Assembly (NCBI RefSeq): GCF_004216535.1
Contig: NZ_SGWX01000001.1
Location: 3,658,001 to 3,722,000 of the forward strand
DNA: 64,000 nt
Origin: Xylanimonas ulmi
GTDB taxonomy: Bacteria; Actinomycetota; Actinomycetes; Actinomycetales; Cellulomonadaceae
Direction: 5' to 3'
A model generated the notes under the pieces. The model saw only the letters and a program-made list of their open reading frames with translations, did no database searches and had not been told where the DNA came from. The position numbers and the translations under genes were made by a program. Position 1 is the stretch's first letter. The number at the start of each line of letters is the position of its first letter. Positions 27,821 to 36,798 of this stretch are shown piece by piece.

Positions 27821-27881
27821 TCCTCGACATCGGTTTCATGCCGTCACGGCGCCACTCCGGTGGCGGTCTCGAGGAGGAGAC

Positions 27882-28877
27882 ATGGCACGCACGCACCACC
27901 CACGCCGTACCGTCCTGGCAGCGCTCGCTGCCACATCCCTGCTCGCGCTCGGCGCGTGCAGTTCCGGCAGCTCCGCGAACACCGCCGACAACGGCGGCGA
28001 TGACACCATCACCATCGGGTTCGCCCAGGTGGGCGCCGAGTCCGGCTGGCGCACCGCCAACACCGACTCCATCAAGAGCACGCTCACCGCGGACAACGGC
28101 TTCGACCTCAAGTTCTCCGACGCCCAGCAGAAGCAGGAGAACCAGATCCAGGCGATCCGCTCCTACATCGCCCAGGGCGTCGACGTCATCGCGTTCTCGC
28201 CCGTCGTCGAGTCGGGTTGGGACGCGGTGCTCCAGGAGGCCAAGCAGGCGGGCATCCCGGTCATCCTCACCGACCGCGCCGTCGACACCGACGACGACTC
28301 GCTCTACGAGTCGTTCATCGGCTCCGACTTCGTCGAGGAGGGCCGCCGGGCCGGCGAGTGGGTCTCGCAGAACCTCGGAACGGAGCCGATCAACGTCGTC
28401 GAACTGCAGGGCACCACGGGCTCGGCGCCCGCGATCGACCGCAAGGAGGGCTTCGCCGACGCCATCGCCGACAACTCCAACGTCACGGTCATCGACTCGC
28501 AGACCGGCAACTTCACGCGCGCCGAGGGCAAGACGGTCATGGAGGGCTTCTTGCAGGCGCACTCCGACATCGACGTGGTCTTCGCCCACAACGACGACAT
28601 GGCGCTGGGGGCGATCGAGGCCATCGAGGCCGCCGGCAAGGTGCCCGGCAAGGACATCAAGCTCATCTCGATCGACGGCGTCAAGGACGGCATGACCGCC
28701 CTGGCCGACGGCAAGATCAGCTACATCGTCGAGTGCAACCCGCTGCTGGGCCCGGACCTCGCCGAGATCGCCAAGAAGGTCGTGGCGGGCGAGCCGGTCG
28801 ACAAGCGCATCGTCACGAAGGACGAGGCTTTTGACCAGGAGGCCGCCAAGGCCGCGCTCCCGGACCGCAAGTACTGA
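27882..28877 (+). CDS. ytfQ: YtfQ-type sugar-binding lipoprotein
   Basis: 331-residue receptor of a CUT2 ABC importer. Signal peptide with lipobox LGAC (Cys26), then a type I periplasmic-binding fold: ITIGFAQVGAESGWRTANTD is the YtfQ hallmark, and VDVIAFSPVVESGWD and IISIDG-type strands follow. E. coli YtfQ binds galactofuranose; with an arabinofuranosidase and arabinose operators nearby, arabinofuranose or arabino-oligosaccharide products are likely here (inference). GAGGAGAC precedes the ATG. First gene of ytfQ-ytfR-ytfT-yjfF. Confidence 0.9.
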   Translation: MARTHHPRRTVLAALAATSLLALGACSSGSSANTADNGGDDTITIGFAQVGAESGWRTANTDSIKSTLTADNGFDLKFSDAQQKQENQIQAIRSYIAQGVDVIAFSPVVESGWDAVLQEAKQAGIPVILTDRAVDTDDDSLYESFIGSDFVEEGRRAGEWVSQNLGTEPINVVELQGTTGSAPAIDRKEGFADAIADNSNVTVIDSQTGNFTRAEGKTVMEGFLQAHSDIDVVFAHNDDMALGAIEAIEAAGKVPGKDIKLISIDGVKDGMTALADGKISYIVECNPLLGPDLAEIAKKVVAGEPVDKRIVTKDEAFDQEAAKAALPDRKY

Positions 28878-28896
28878 GCAGGGGCGAGCGCTGAGC

Positions 28897-30423
28897 ATGA
28901 GCGAGGCCACCGCCGTCGTCGAGATGCGGGGCATCACCGTCCGATTCGGCGAGGTGCTCGCGCTCGACGGCGTCGACCTCACGCTGCGCCGCGGCGAGGT
29001 GCACGCCCTGATGGGGGAGAACGGGGCCGGAAAGTCGACCCTGATCAAGACCCTGACGGGCGTGTACCAGCCGACGGCCGGGTCGGTCGCCGTCGAGGGG
29101 CGGCCCGTGGCGTTCAGCGGTCCGGGCGACGCCCAGGCCGCAGGCGTCAGCACCGTGTACCAGGAGGTCAACCTGTGCGAGAACCTCTCGGTCGCGGAGA
29201 ACGTCATGCTCGGCGCCGAGGCGCGGCGCGCGGGGTGCGTCGACTGGCGCACCACCCGGCGCCGCGCCGCCGACCTGCTGGCCCGGCTCGATGTGCGCAT
29301 CGACCCGGCGTCCTCGCTCGGCGCGCACTCGCTCGCCGTCCAACAGCTCGTGGCGATCTGCCGCTCGCTGGTGGTCGATCCCCGGGTGCTGGTGCTCGAC
29401 GAGCCGACGTCGAGCCTCGACGCCGACGAGGTCGAGCGGCTGTTCCGCGTCGTGCGGCGCCTGCGCGACGACGGCGTGGCCATCTTGTTCGTCTCACACT
29501 TCCTTGAGCAGGTCTACGCGATCAGCGACCGCATGACGGTGCTGCGCAACGGCCGGCTCGTCGGGGAGTTCCGCACCGCCGAGCTGCCGCGCCGCGAGCT
29601 CGTGCGCCACATGATCGGCGGCTCGCTCGAGGTGCTGGAGCAGATCGACCAGGCGCCGCGCCGCGCCGTCGTCGCGGGCGCCGGCGCGCGTCCGGTGCTG
29701 CAGGCCGTGGGGCTGGGGCGCAAGGGCGCCATCCAGCCCTTCGACCTGGACGTGCACACGGGCGAGGTCGTGGGGCTGGCGGGACTGCTGGGCTCGGGGC
29801 GCACCGAGCTTGCGCGGCTCCTGACGGGCGCCGACCGCGCCGACTCGGGCCGGTTGCGCGTCGATGGGCGTGCGGTGCGGTTCGGCGCCCCGCGCGCCGC
29901 GCTGCGCCGCAAGATCGCCTACTCCTCCGAGGACCGCAAGGGCGAGGGGATCGTCGGCGACCTCACGGTGCGCGAGAACATCGTGCTCGCGCTGCAGGCA
30001 GACCGCGGCTGGGCCCGCCGCCTGCCCGCCCCGCTGGTCGACGAGATCGTCGAGCGGTACATCACCACGCTCGCCATTCGCCCCGCGAACCCGGACGCGC
30101 TGGCGCGCAACCTCTCGGGCGGCAACCAGCAGAAGGTGCTGCTCGCCCGCTGGCTCGCCACCGCCCCGCGCGTGCTGGTGCTCGACGAGCCCACGCGCGG
30201 CATCGACGTCGGCGCCAAGGCCGAGATTCAGCGCCTGGTCGCCGACCTGGCGTCCCAGGGTATGGCTGTCGTGTTCATCTCGGCCGAGCTGGAGGAGGTG
30301 CTGCGCCTGTCGCACCGGGTCGCGGTGCTGCGCGACCGCGCCAAGGTCGGCGAGCTGGACAACACCGACGACGTCGGCGTGGACGCCGTCGTCGACCTCA
30401 TCGCGAGCGGGGAGGCCTCGTGA
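28897..30423 (+). CDS. ytfR: YtfR-type sugar ABC importer ATPase, two domains
   Basis: 508 residues. First nucleotide-binding domain: Walker [10 protein letters not shown], Walker B LVLDEPTSSLD. Second domain: degenerate loop GLLGSGRTE, signature [14 protein letters not shown], Walker [17 protein letters not shown] 28897 begins 19 bases after ytfQ. Stop overlaps the ytfT start. Powers the furanose-type importer. Confidence 0.93.
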   Translation: MSEATAVVEMRGITVRFGEVLALDGVDLTLRRGEVHALMGENGAGKSTLIKTLTGVYQPTAGSVAVEGRPVAFSGPGDAQAAGVSTVYQEVNLCENLSVAENVMLGAEARRAGCVDWRTTRRRAADLLARLDVRIDPASSLGAHSLAVQQLVAICRSLVVDPRVLVLDEPTSSLDADEVERLFRVVRRLRDDGVAILFVSHFLEQVYAISDRMTVLRNGRLVGEFRTAELPRRELVRHMIGGSLEVLEQIDQAPRRAVVAGAGARPVLQAVGLGRKGAIQPFDLDVHTGEVVGLAGLLGSGRTELARLLTGADRADSGRLRVDGRAVRFGAPRAALRRKIAYSSEDRKGEGIVGDLTVRENIVLALQADRGWARRLPAPLVDEIVERYITTLAIRPANPDALARNLSGGNQQKVLLARWLATAPRVLVLDEPTRGIDVGAKAEIQRLVADLASQGMAVVFISAELEEVLRLSHRVAVLRDRAKVGELDNTDDVGVDAVVDLIASGEAS

Positions 30424-31451
30424 ACGACCTGCTGCGCCATCGGCTGTTCTGGCCGGTCGTCGCGCTCGTCGCGCTGGTGGTCGCCAACACGGCGCACCAG
30501 CCCGACTTCCTCGCGATCCGGACGTTGGACGGGCACCTGTTCGGGTCGCTGATCAACCTGCTGCGCCAGGGCTCGCCGCTGCTGCTGGTCGCGCTCGGCA
30601 TGACGCTCGTCATCGCGACGCGCGGCATCGACCTGTCGGTCGGGGCCGTGGCCGCGATCGCCGGGGCCATCGGACTGACCTTCGTGGCCGGGGCCGGCGA
30701 CCCGGCGTCGCCGGCGACCGTCGCGATCGCGTGCGCGCTCGCCCTGGGCGTGTGCGCGGTGCTCGGGGTGTGGAACGGGTTCCTCGTGACGGTGCTGGGC
30801 ATCCAGCCGATCATCGCGACGCTCGTGCTCATGACCGCCGGGCGCGGCATCGCCATGCTCATCACGGGCGGGCAGATCACCACGGTGACCAGCGCGCCGT
30901 TCAAGGCGATCGGCACCGGATTCTGGCTCGGCCTGCCGATCCCCGTGATCATCGCGGCCGCGGTGCTGGTGGGCGTCGCGCTGCTCACGCGGCGCACCGC
31001 GCTGGGCATGCTCATCGAGTCGGTGGGCGTCAACCCGCCCGCCGCGCGGCTGGCCGGGGTCAGCGCGCGCGGCCTGACCTGGTCGGTGTACGTCGTCTCG
31101 GCGCTGTTCTCAGGCCTGGCGGGCCTCATGATCGCCGCCAACACCATGGCCGCCGACGCCAACAACGCGGGCCTGTTCATCGAGCTCGACGCGATCCTCG
31201 CCGTCGTCATCGGCGGCACCTCGCTCGCGGGCGGGAAGTTCTCGCTGTCGGGGACGCTCGTGGGCGTGCTCGTCATCCAGACCCTGAGCCTGACGGTGAC
31301 GATGCTCGGCATCTCGCCGTCGGTCACGCCCCTGTTCAAGGCCGTGGTGGTGATCGCGGTGTGCCTGGCCCAGTCGCCCGCCGTGCGCGAGCGCCTCGCG
31401 GCCCGGCGTCGGCCGCCCGCGGCCGCCGCCACGACCCCGGAGGTGGCCTGA
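30420..31451 (+). CDS. ytfT: Sugar ABC importer permease 1
   Basis: 343-residue CUT2 permease with eight or more hydrophobic segments; ATRGIDLSVGAVAAIAGAIG and ELDAILAVVIGGTSLAGGKF are family motifs. Starts at GTG 30420, overlapping the ytfR stop, and its TGA overlaps the next ATG (TGATG), so translation of all four genes is coupled. Forms a heterodimer with YjfF. Confidence 0.93.
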   Translation: MNDLLRHRLFWPVVALVALVVANTAHQPDFLAIRTLDGHLFGSLINLLRQGSPLLLVALGMTLVIATRGIDLSVGAVAAIAGAIGLTFVAGAGDPASPATVAIACALALGVCAVLGVWNGFLVTVLGIQPIIATLVLMTAGRGIAMLITGGQITTVTSAPFKAIGTGFWLGLPIPVIIAAAVLVGVALLTRRTALGMLIESVGVNPPAARLAGVSARGLTWSVYVVSALFSGLAGLMIAANTMAADANNAGLFIELDAILAVVIGGTSLAGGKFSLSGTLVGVLVIQTLSLTVTMLGISPSVTPLFKAVVVIAVCLAQSPAVRERLAARRRPPAAAATTPEVA

Positions 31452-32470
31452 TGACCGTCGTCGAGTCCCCGGCCTCCACGCCCGTGACGATGCTGCGCGG
31501 CGCCGCGCGCCGGGTGCGGCTCGACCGCCGGTACCTGCCCGTGGTCGGCACGCTCGTGGTGCTCGCGCTCATGCTCGCCGTGGGCGGTGGCCGTTACGAG
31601 GGCTTCGTCTCCGGGCGGGTGCTGTCGAACCTCCTGATCAACAACGCCCACTTGGTCGCGCTCGCGGTGGGCATGACGTTCGTGATCCTCACGGGGGGCA
31701 TCGACCTGTCGGTCGGCGCCGTGGTGGCGCTGTCGGGCATCGTGGCCGCCGTCGCCTTCCGGGCCGGGATGCCCGCCGCCGTGGTGATCCCGGTGGTGGT
31801 GCTGGTCGGTACGGTGATCGGCCTGCTGGTGGGGGTCATGGTGCACGTCTTCGGGGTGCAGCCGTTCGTGGCGTCCCTCGCCGCGATGTTCCTGGCCCGG
31901 GGGCTGTGCTACGTCATCGCGCCCGAGTCGGTGCCGATCCGCGACGAGACGTTCGTCTCGTTCAGCGACGTCAGCCTCGACCTCGGCGGCGGGTGGCGGA
32001 TCACGGGCGCCGGGATCATCGCGCTCGCCGTCGTGGCGCTCGCGCTCTGGCTGCTGCACTACACGCGGTTCGGGCGCACCGTCTACGCGATCGGCGGCTC
32101 CCAGCAATCGGCGCTGCTCATGGGCCTGCCCGTGGCACGCACCACGGTGCTGGTCTACGTCGTCTCGGGCACGTGCGCGGGGATCGGCGGCCTGCTGTTC
32201 GCCATGTTCTCCCGATCGGGCTACTCCCTGACGGGTGTGGGCATGGAGCTCGACGCGATCGCCGCCGTCGTCATCGGCGGCACCCTGTTGACCGGAGGCA
32301 CGGGGTTCGTGCTGGGCTCGCTGATCGGCGTGCTCGTGCTGGGCCTCATCCAGACCGCCATCACGTTCGAGGGCACGCTGTCGTCGTGGTGGACGCGCAT
32401 CGTCATCGGCGCGCTCGTGCTGGTGTTCGTGGTGCTGCAGCGGGTGCTGGCAGGGCGTCGGGTGGCCTGA
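31451..32470 (+). CDS. yjfF: Sugar ABC importer permease 2
   Basis: 339-residue CUT2 permease, partner of YtfT. VILTGGIDLSVGAVVALSG and DAIAAVVIGGTLLTGGTG are visible; VFGVQPFVASLAAMFLARG matches the YjfF branch. Last gene of the importer; only 11 bases separate it from the convergent helicase gene, with no terminator. Confidence 0.93.
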   Translation: MTVVESPASTPVTMLRGAARRVRLDRRYLPVVGTLVVLALMLAVGGGRYEGFVSGRVLSNLLINNAHLVALAVGMTFVILTGGIDLSVGAVVALSGIVAAVAFRAGMPAAVVIPVVVLVGTVIGLLVGVMVHVFGVQPFVASLAAMFLARGLCYVIAPESVPIRDETFVSFSDVSLDLGGGWRITGAGIIALAVVALALWLLHYTRFGRTVYAIGGSQQSALLMGLPVARTTVLVYVVSGTCAGIGGLLFAMFSRSGYSLTGVGMELDAIAAVVIGGTLLTGGTGFVLGSLIGVLVLGLIQTAITFEGTLSSWWTRIVIGALVLVFVVLQRVLAGRRVA

Positions 32471-32481
32471 GGCGGGGCGCG

Positions 32482-35400
32482 CTACGCCTCGAACAGCGCG
32501 CGCACATCGTCGACGTCGATCGCGCCCGCGAACAGCTCGGCGTCGTCGTTGAGCACCGCGTCGACCAGGCGGGCCTTGCGCTCCTTGAGCGCCATGACCT
32601 TCTCCTCGATCGTGCCCGACGCCACCAGGCGCACCACGTTGACGGGCCTGGTCTGGCCGATGCGGTGCGTGCGGTCGACGGCCTGCGCCTCGGTCGCGGG
32701 GTTCCACCACGGGTCGAGCAGGTAGACGTAGTCGGCCTCGGTGAGGTTGAGCCCGAACCCGCCCGCCTTGAGCGAGATGAGGAACAGCGGCGCTGTGCCG
32801 TCCTTGAAGCCGGCGACGACGTCGGCACGCCGGCGCGTCGAGCCGTCGAGGTAGGCGAACTCGACCCCTGCGGCCCGGCACCGCTCGGCCACGAGGCCCA
32901 GATAGCCGGTGAACTGCGAGAACACCAGGGCGCGGTGCCCCTCGGCCACGACCTCGTCGAGCTGCTCGAACAGCACGTCGAGCTTGCTGGAGGGCACCGC
33001 CGCGTACGCGTCCGGGTCGACCAGCGACGCGTCCAAGGCCATGCGGCGCAGCGTCGTCAGGGCCCGGAACACCGCCACACGGTTGGCGTCGAAGTCGTCG
33101 AGCAGGCCCAGCACGCGCTTGCGCTCGCGCTGCAGGTGCGTCTCGTAGACCGTGCGGTGGCGCGGGGCGAGGTCGACGGCCACGACCTGCTCCTGCCGCT
33201 CCGGCAGCTCGGGGGCGACCTGCTCCTTGGTGCGCCGCAGCAGCAGGGGCCGGGCGCGGCGCTGCAGCCGCGCGAGCCTGGCGCGCGCGTGGCGGCGCAT
33301 CGCGTCGTCGGTGTCGGGCCGTGACGCCGCCTCGATGGGCTTGACGTAGTCGGTGCGGAAGTGTTGGAGCGAGGGGAAGAGCCCCGGCGCGACGACGGCG
33401 AGCAGCGACCACAGGTCGGTCACGTTGTTCTCGAGCGGGGTGCCCGTGATGGCGAGCTTGTACGGGGCGCGCAGCGCCCGCGCGTGCTGGTTGGCCCGCG
33501 TCGCGTGGTTCTTGACGAACTGCGCCTCGTCGAGCACCAGCGCGCCCCAGTCGAGCGCCGCGAACGCCTCGGCGTCGAGCCGGAACACGGCGTAGGACGT
33601 CACCACCAGGTCGGCCCCGGCCACCACCTCGGGCAGCGGCGTCGCGTCGCGGCGCGAGGACGTCGTCGTCACCGTGGCCACGCGCAGGTGCGGCGTGAAG
33701 CGCGCGGCCTCGGCCGCCCACCCCGCCACGACCGACGCGGGCGCCACGACCAGGAAGGCGGGGGCGTCGGGCTGGCGCTCGCGCGCGTGCGCGATGAGCG
33801 TGAGGGTCTGCAGCGTCTTGCCTAGCCCCATGTCGTCCGCCAGGATCCCGCCCAGGTGGTGCTCCCAGCAGAACGCGAGCCACTCGAAGCCGCGGCGCTG
33901 GTAGGGCCGCAGGTCGGCCTGGACACCCGCGGGCACCGGCAGGGGTTCGGGCAACGCGCCGGTCGCGCCCTCGGGTGCGCCGTCCGCCGCGCCCTGCGTC
34001 GCGGCCTCGCCGCGCACCAGCGCCAGCAGGCCGCCGACGGCGGTGCGCCAGCGCTCGGACTGCTCGACGACGTCGGCGACCTCGGCGAGCTCGTCCCACA
34101 GGCTCGCCTGGTGGCGGGTCACGCGCAGCTGCGGGGAGCGGCGGTCGGCGATGCCGTCGGCCTCGGCGAGCAGCAGGCGCAGCCGTTCGAGCGAGGGGTG
34201 GTCGAGGCGCAGCCACGCGCCGTCGGCCAGCATCAGCCGCCGCTTGCCGTGTGCGAGCGCCTCAAGGATGTTCGGCAGCGGGACCGCGTGCCCGTCGACC
34301 GTCACCGTCACGGCGAGGTCGAACCAGTCGGCGTCCTCGGCGTCGCGCGCCTCCAGGGCGATCTGCGGGGTCGAGGTCAGCTCGGTGTAGGCGGGCTGGT
34401 CGACGGTGCGCACCTCGACGTCGTCGAGCGTGTCCAGTGCGGGCAGCAGACGCTCGGCGAGGTCGAGCGCGGCGAGCCCCTCCCACTCGACGTGGTCGGC
34501 CAGGGCGAAGTCGTCGAAGCCCGCGGCGCGCGCGGCGCGCTGCGCCCGCTCGGCGAGCGTGCGCTCGGCGTCCAGGTCACGCAGCGCGACGTCGGCGGCC
34601 GACGGGGCGAACGCGTGATGGCGCGCCTCGTCGACGCCGTCGGAGGAGGAGTACATCCAGCCGGCGCGCAGCGCGGCGGCGCTGACGCCCGTGAACGTCG
34701 CGGTCAGCACCAGCGTGGGCCGCGGCGGCGGGGGCAGCGGCACCGAGCCGTCGCTGCTGGTGACGGTCACCTGGCGGCGCAGCGCGGGCAGGTAGTCGGC
34801 GCGCAGCCGCTGCTCGTCGGAGGCGGGGACGGCGACCTCGGCGCCGACGGTGAGCAGCTCGGCCGCGCCGGGGGCGAGCGGGGCGGGGGACGGGCCGAGC
34901 GTGACGACCCAGGCCTTCGCGTCCTGACCCGCCGCCGTGCCGGGTGGGTCGACCGTGAACAGGCCGTGGTCGCCCAGCGCGCCGCGCAGCGCCGAGACGG
35001 CGGGGGAGCCGTCGACCAGCACCCGCGGGACCAGGCGCACACCGCCGTCGTCGCGCGTCGCGTCCACCACGAGCTCGACGCGTTCGGCGAGCACGATCAC
35101 GTCGCGCTTGGCCGACCCGACGAACGGCACGCCGAGCTCACGGCCGAGCGCCAGGTGAGGCCACAGCAGGCGCCCGGGGAAGTCGTCGAGCGACGTCCAG
35201 TCCGAGCCGCCCCAGTACCCCTGCCCGCGCATCGCGCCGAGCTCGGCCAGCCACTGGCGTGCGCGCGGCTCCCAGCGCGTGACGTCGTGCTCACGGCGCA
35301 GCGCGTCCCAGCTCACGTCCCAACCGGCCGCCCAGCCGCCGCTCGCATTGCGCCGCACGGGCCGCACCGAGACGCCGAGGTCGACGGGCGCCGCGTGTGC

Positions 35401-36009
35401 GGCCGCGCCCGCCCCGGCGCGGCGGCGCACCGACGCGCTCACGGCACCGCGCGCGGAGGAGCGTGCGGAGGCGCGCCCGGGGCGCGCGGGCGGCTTCGCC
35501 GGGCCGGTGTGGTCGGCGCGGACCAGGCCGTCGACGCGCACCTGCAGCGCCAGCGGTGTCGCGGCCGCGGCGGGCGCCGCCGTCGGCGTCGCGACCGACA
35601 GCACCCGGTCGAGCTGACGCTGCCACGCGGCGGGCGCCGGGGTGGCCGGCCGCCTGGCGGCGCCGGGGCCACCCACCGCGTGCAGCAGGGTGGCGACCAC
35701 GTGCTTGCAGTTGTGGCCGACCGGGCACGTGCAGTCGCCCTCCGCGACGGCGCGGCCCGCGTGGTCGAGGTACACCCACGTCAGGTAGGTGTGGCGGCCG
35801 CTGCCGCGCACCTGCGCGGTCAGCACCGACTCGCCGGGGTTCCACTGCAGGTGCGAGACCCGGCCCTGGCGGGCGTAACCCTCGCCACGGGCGTAGGTCC
35901 CCGCGTCCACGAGCCGGGAGATCCCGCGCGGGTCGATGCCGGTCAGTCGCAGAGCCACGCGGCGATGCTCCCACGGCCCGGCGCGCGCGAAGCCCACGTG
36001 CGCGCTCAC
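32482..36009 (-). CDS. SWIM zinc-finger SNF2-family helicase
   Basis: Large DNA-translocating ATPase of the bacterial Snf2/HepA-like group, 1175 residues; role in DNA repair, transcription recycling or chromatin-like remodelling is not established for this subfamily. An N-terminal SWIM zinc finger is at C93-x-C95 ... C101-x-H103. A long unknown middle region precedes the SNF2 domain: Walker A DDMGLGKT with Lys731, DEAQ box at 827-830. The C-terminal helicase half has VFSQFTGYL, GFGLNLTEAD and DRTHRIGQ. GTG 36009 overlaps the ktrA stop (GTGA), suggesting coupling; GTG 35958 (ALRLTGIDPRG) is an alternative start closer to typical homologues. Confidence 0.9.
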   Translation of the reverse strand: MSAHVGFARAGPWEHRRVALRLTGIDPRGISRLVDAGTYARGEGYARQGRVSHLQWNPGESVLTAQVRGSGRHTYLTWVYLDHAGRAVAEGDCTCPVGHNCKHVVATLLHAVGGPGAARRPATPAPAAWQRQLDRVLSVATPTAAPAAAATPLALQVRVDGLVRADHTGPAKPPARPGRASARSSARGAVSASVRRRAGAGAAAHAAPVDLGVSVRPVRRNASGGWAAGWDVSWDALRREHDVTRWEPRARQWLAELGAMRGQGYWGGSDWTSLDDFPGRLLWPHLALGRELGVPFVGSAKRDVIVLAERVELVVDATRDDGGVRLVPRVLVDGSPAVSALRGALGDHGLFTVDPPGTAAGQDAKAWVVTLGPSPAPLAPGAAELLTVGAEVAVPASDEQRLRADYLPALRRQVTVTSSDGSVPLPPPPRPTLVLTATFTGVSAAALRAGWMYSSSDGVDEARHHAFAPSAADVALRDLDAERTLAERAQRAARAAGFDDFALADHVEWEGLAALDLAERLLPALDTLDDVEVRTVDQPAYTELTSTPQIALEARDAEDADWFDLAVTVTVDGHAVPLPNILEALAHGKRRLMLADGAWLRLDHPSLERLRLLLAEADGIADRRSPQLRVTRHQASLWDELAEVADVVEQSERWRTAVGGLLALVRGEAATQGAADGAPEGATGALPEPLPVPAGVQADLRPYQRRGFEWLAFCWEHHLGGILADDMGLGKTLQTLTLIAHARERQPDAPAFLVVAPASVVAGWAAEAARFTPHLRVATVTTTSSRRDATPLPEVVAGADLVVTSYAVFRLDAEAFAALDWGALVLDEAQFVKNHATRANQHARALRAPYKLAITGTPLENNVTDLWSLLAVVAPGLFPSLQHFRTDYVKPIEAASRPDTDDAMRRHARARLARLQRRARPLLLRRTKEQVAPELPERQEQVVAVDLAPRHRTVYETHLQRERKRVLGLLDDFDANRVAVFRALTTLRRMALDASLVDPDAYAAVPSSKLDVLFEQLDEVVAEGHRALVFSQFTGYLGLVAERCRAAGVEFAYLDGSTRRRADVVAGFKDGTAPLFLISLKAGGFGLNLTEADYVYLLDPWWNPATEAQAVDRTHRIGQTRPVNVVRLVASGTIEEKVMALKERKARLVDAVLNDDAELFAGAIDVDDVRALFEA

Positions 36010-36683
36010 GGACGCCCGGCGAACCGCTCCAGAAGGTCCGCGTGGCCGCCGCAGACGATGAGGTCGTTCGCCGCGACCCGCGTCTCGGGCGTCGCGTACT
36101 GGAAGTCCAGCCCGGACGACTTGACCCCGATGACCGTCACGCCGTAGCGGCGGCGCACGTCCGACTGCGCGAGCGTGAACCCCTGCATCTCCTTCGGCGG
36201 GCGCATCTTGACGATGGTGAAGTCGTCCTCGACCTCGATGTAGTCGAGCATCTTGCCGCTGACCAGGTGCGCGACGCGGGCGCCGGCGTCGGACTCGGGG
36301 TAGACGATGTGGTGCGCCCCGATGCGCTCGAGGATGCGCCCGTGCTCGGCCGAGACGGCCTTGGCCCAGATCTGCGGCGTGCCCAGGTCCACCAGGTTGG
36401 CGGTCACCAGCACCGACGCCTCGAGCGAGCTGCCGATGCCGACGACGGCGACCGCGAAGTCCTTCGCGCCGAGCTGCTCGAGGGCCTCCGGGTTCGTGGC
36501 GTCGGCCTGGACGAGCGGTAGGCGGCCCGACCAGTGGGCGACGTGCGCCTCGTCCTTCTCGACCGCGAGCACGTCCTGGCCCAGGCGGTCGAGCGTGCTC
36601 GCTATCGCCGAGCCGAACCGGCCCAGCCCCAGCACGAGCACACCGGCGTCCCGCTCCGGCTCCTTCTTGCCTCTGTCCGGCAC
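36006..36683 (-). CDS. ktrA: KtrA/TrkA-type potassium channel regulator
   Basis: 225-residue cytoplasmic ring protein gating a K+ transporter by nucleotide binding. The Rossmann loop is VLGLGRFGSAIASTL with the acidic end AVEKDE of strand 2; a C-terminal TrkA_C (RCK_C) domain begins near residue 140. C-terminal RCK_C domains of KtrA can bind c-di-AMP, and disA is in this window, which suggests but does not prove such control. Starts at GTG 36683; ktrB is upstream on the same strand (115 bases). Confidence 0.9.
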   Translation of the reverse strand: MPDRGKKEPERDAGVLVLGLGRFGSAIASTLDRLGQDVLAVEKDEAHVAHWSGRLPLVQADATNPEALEQLGAKDFAVAVVGIGSSLEASVLVTANLVDLGTPQIWAKAVSAEHGRILERIGAHHIVYPESDAGARVAHLVSGKMLDYIEVEDDFTIVKMRPPKEMQGFTLAQSDVRRRYGVTVIGVKSSGLDFQYATPETRVAANDLIVCGGHADLLERFAGRP

Positions 36684-36798
36684 GACGGCGGACCTCCTGT
36701 CACCTGCGGCTTACCTGTGTTGTCGTCGGGTGAGGCTGCGGCTCCGCTTCGGGCGGGTGCCTCGTTCCTCGGCCCCCACCCTGCGCTGCGCCTCCGCC

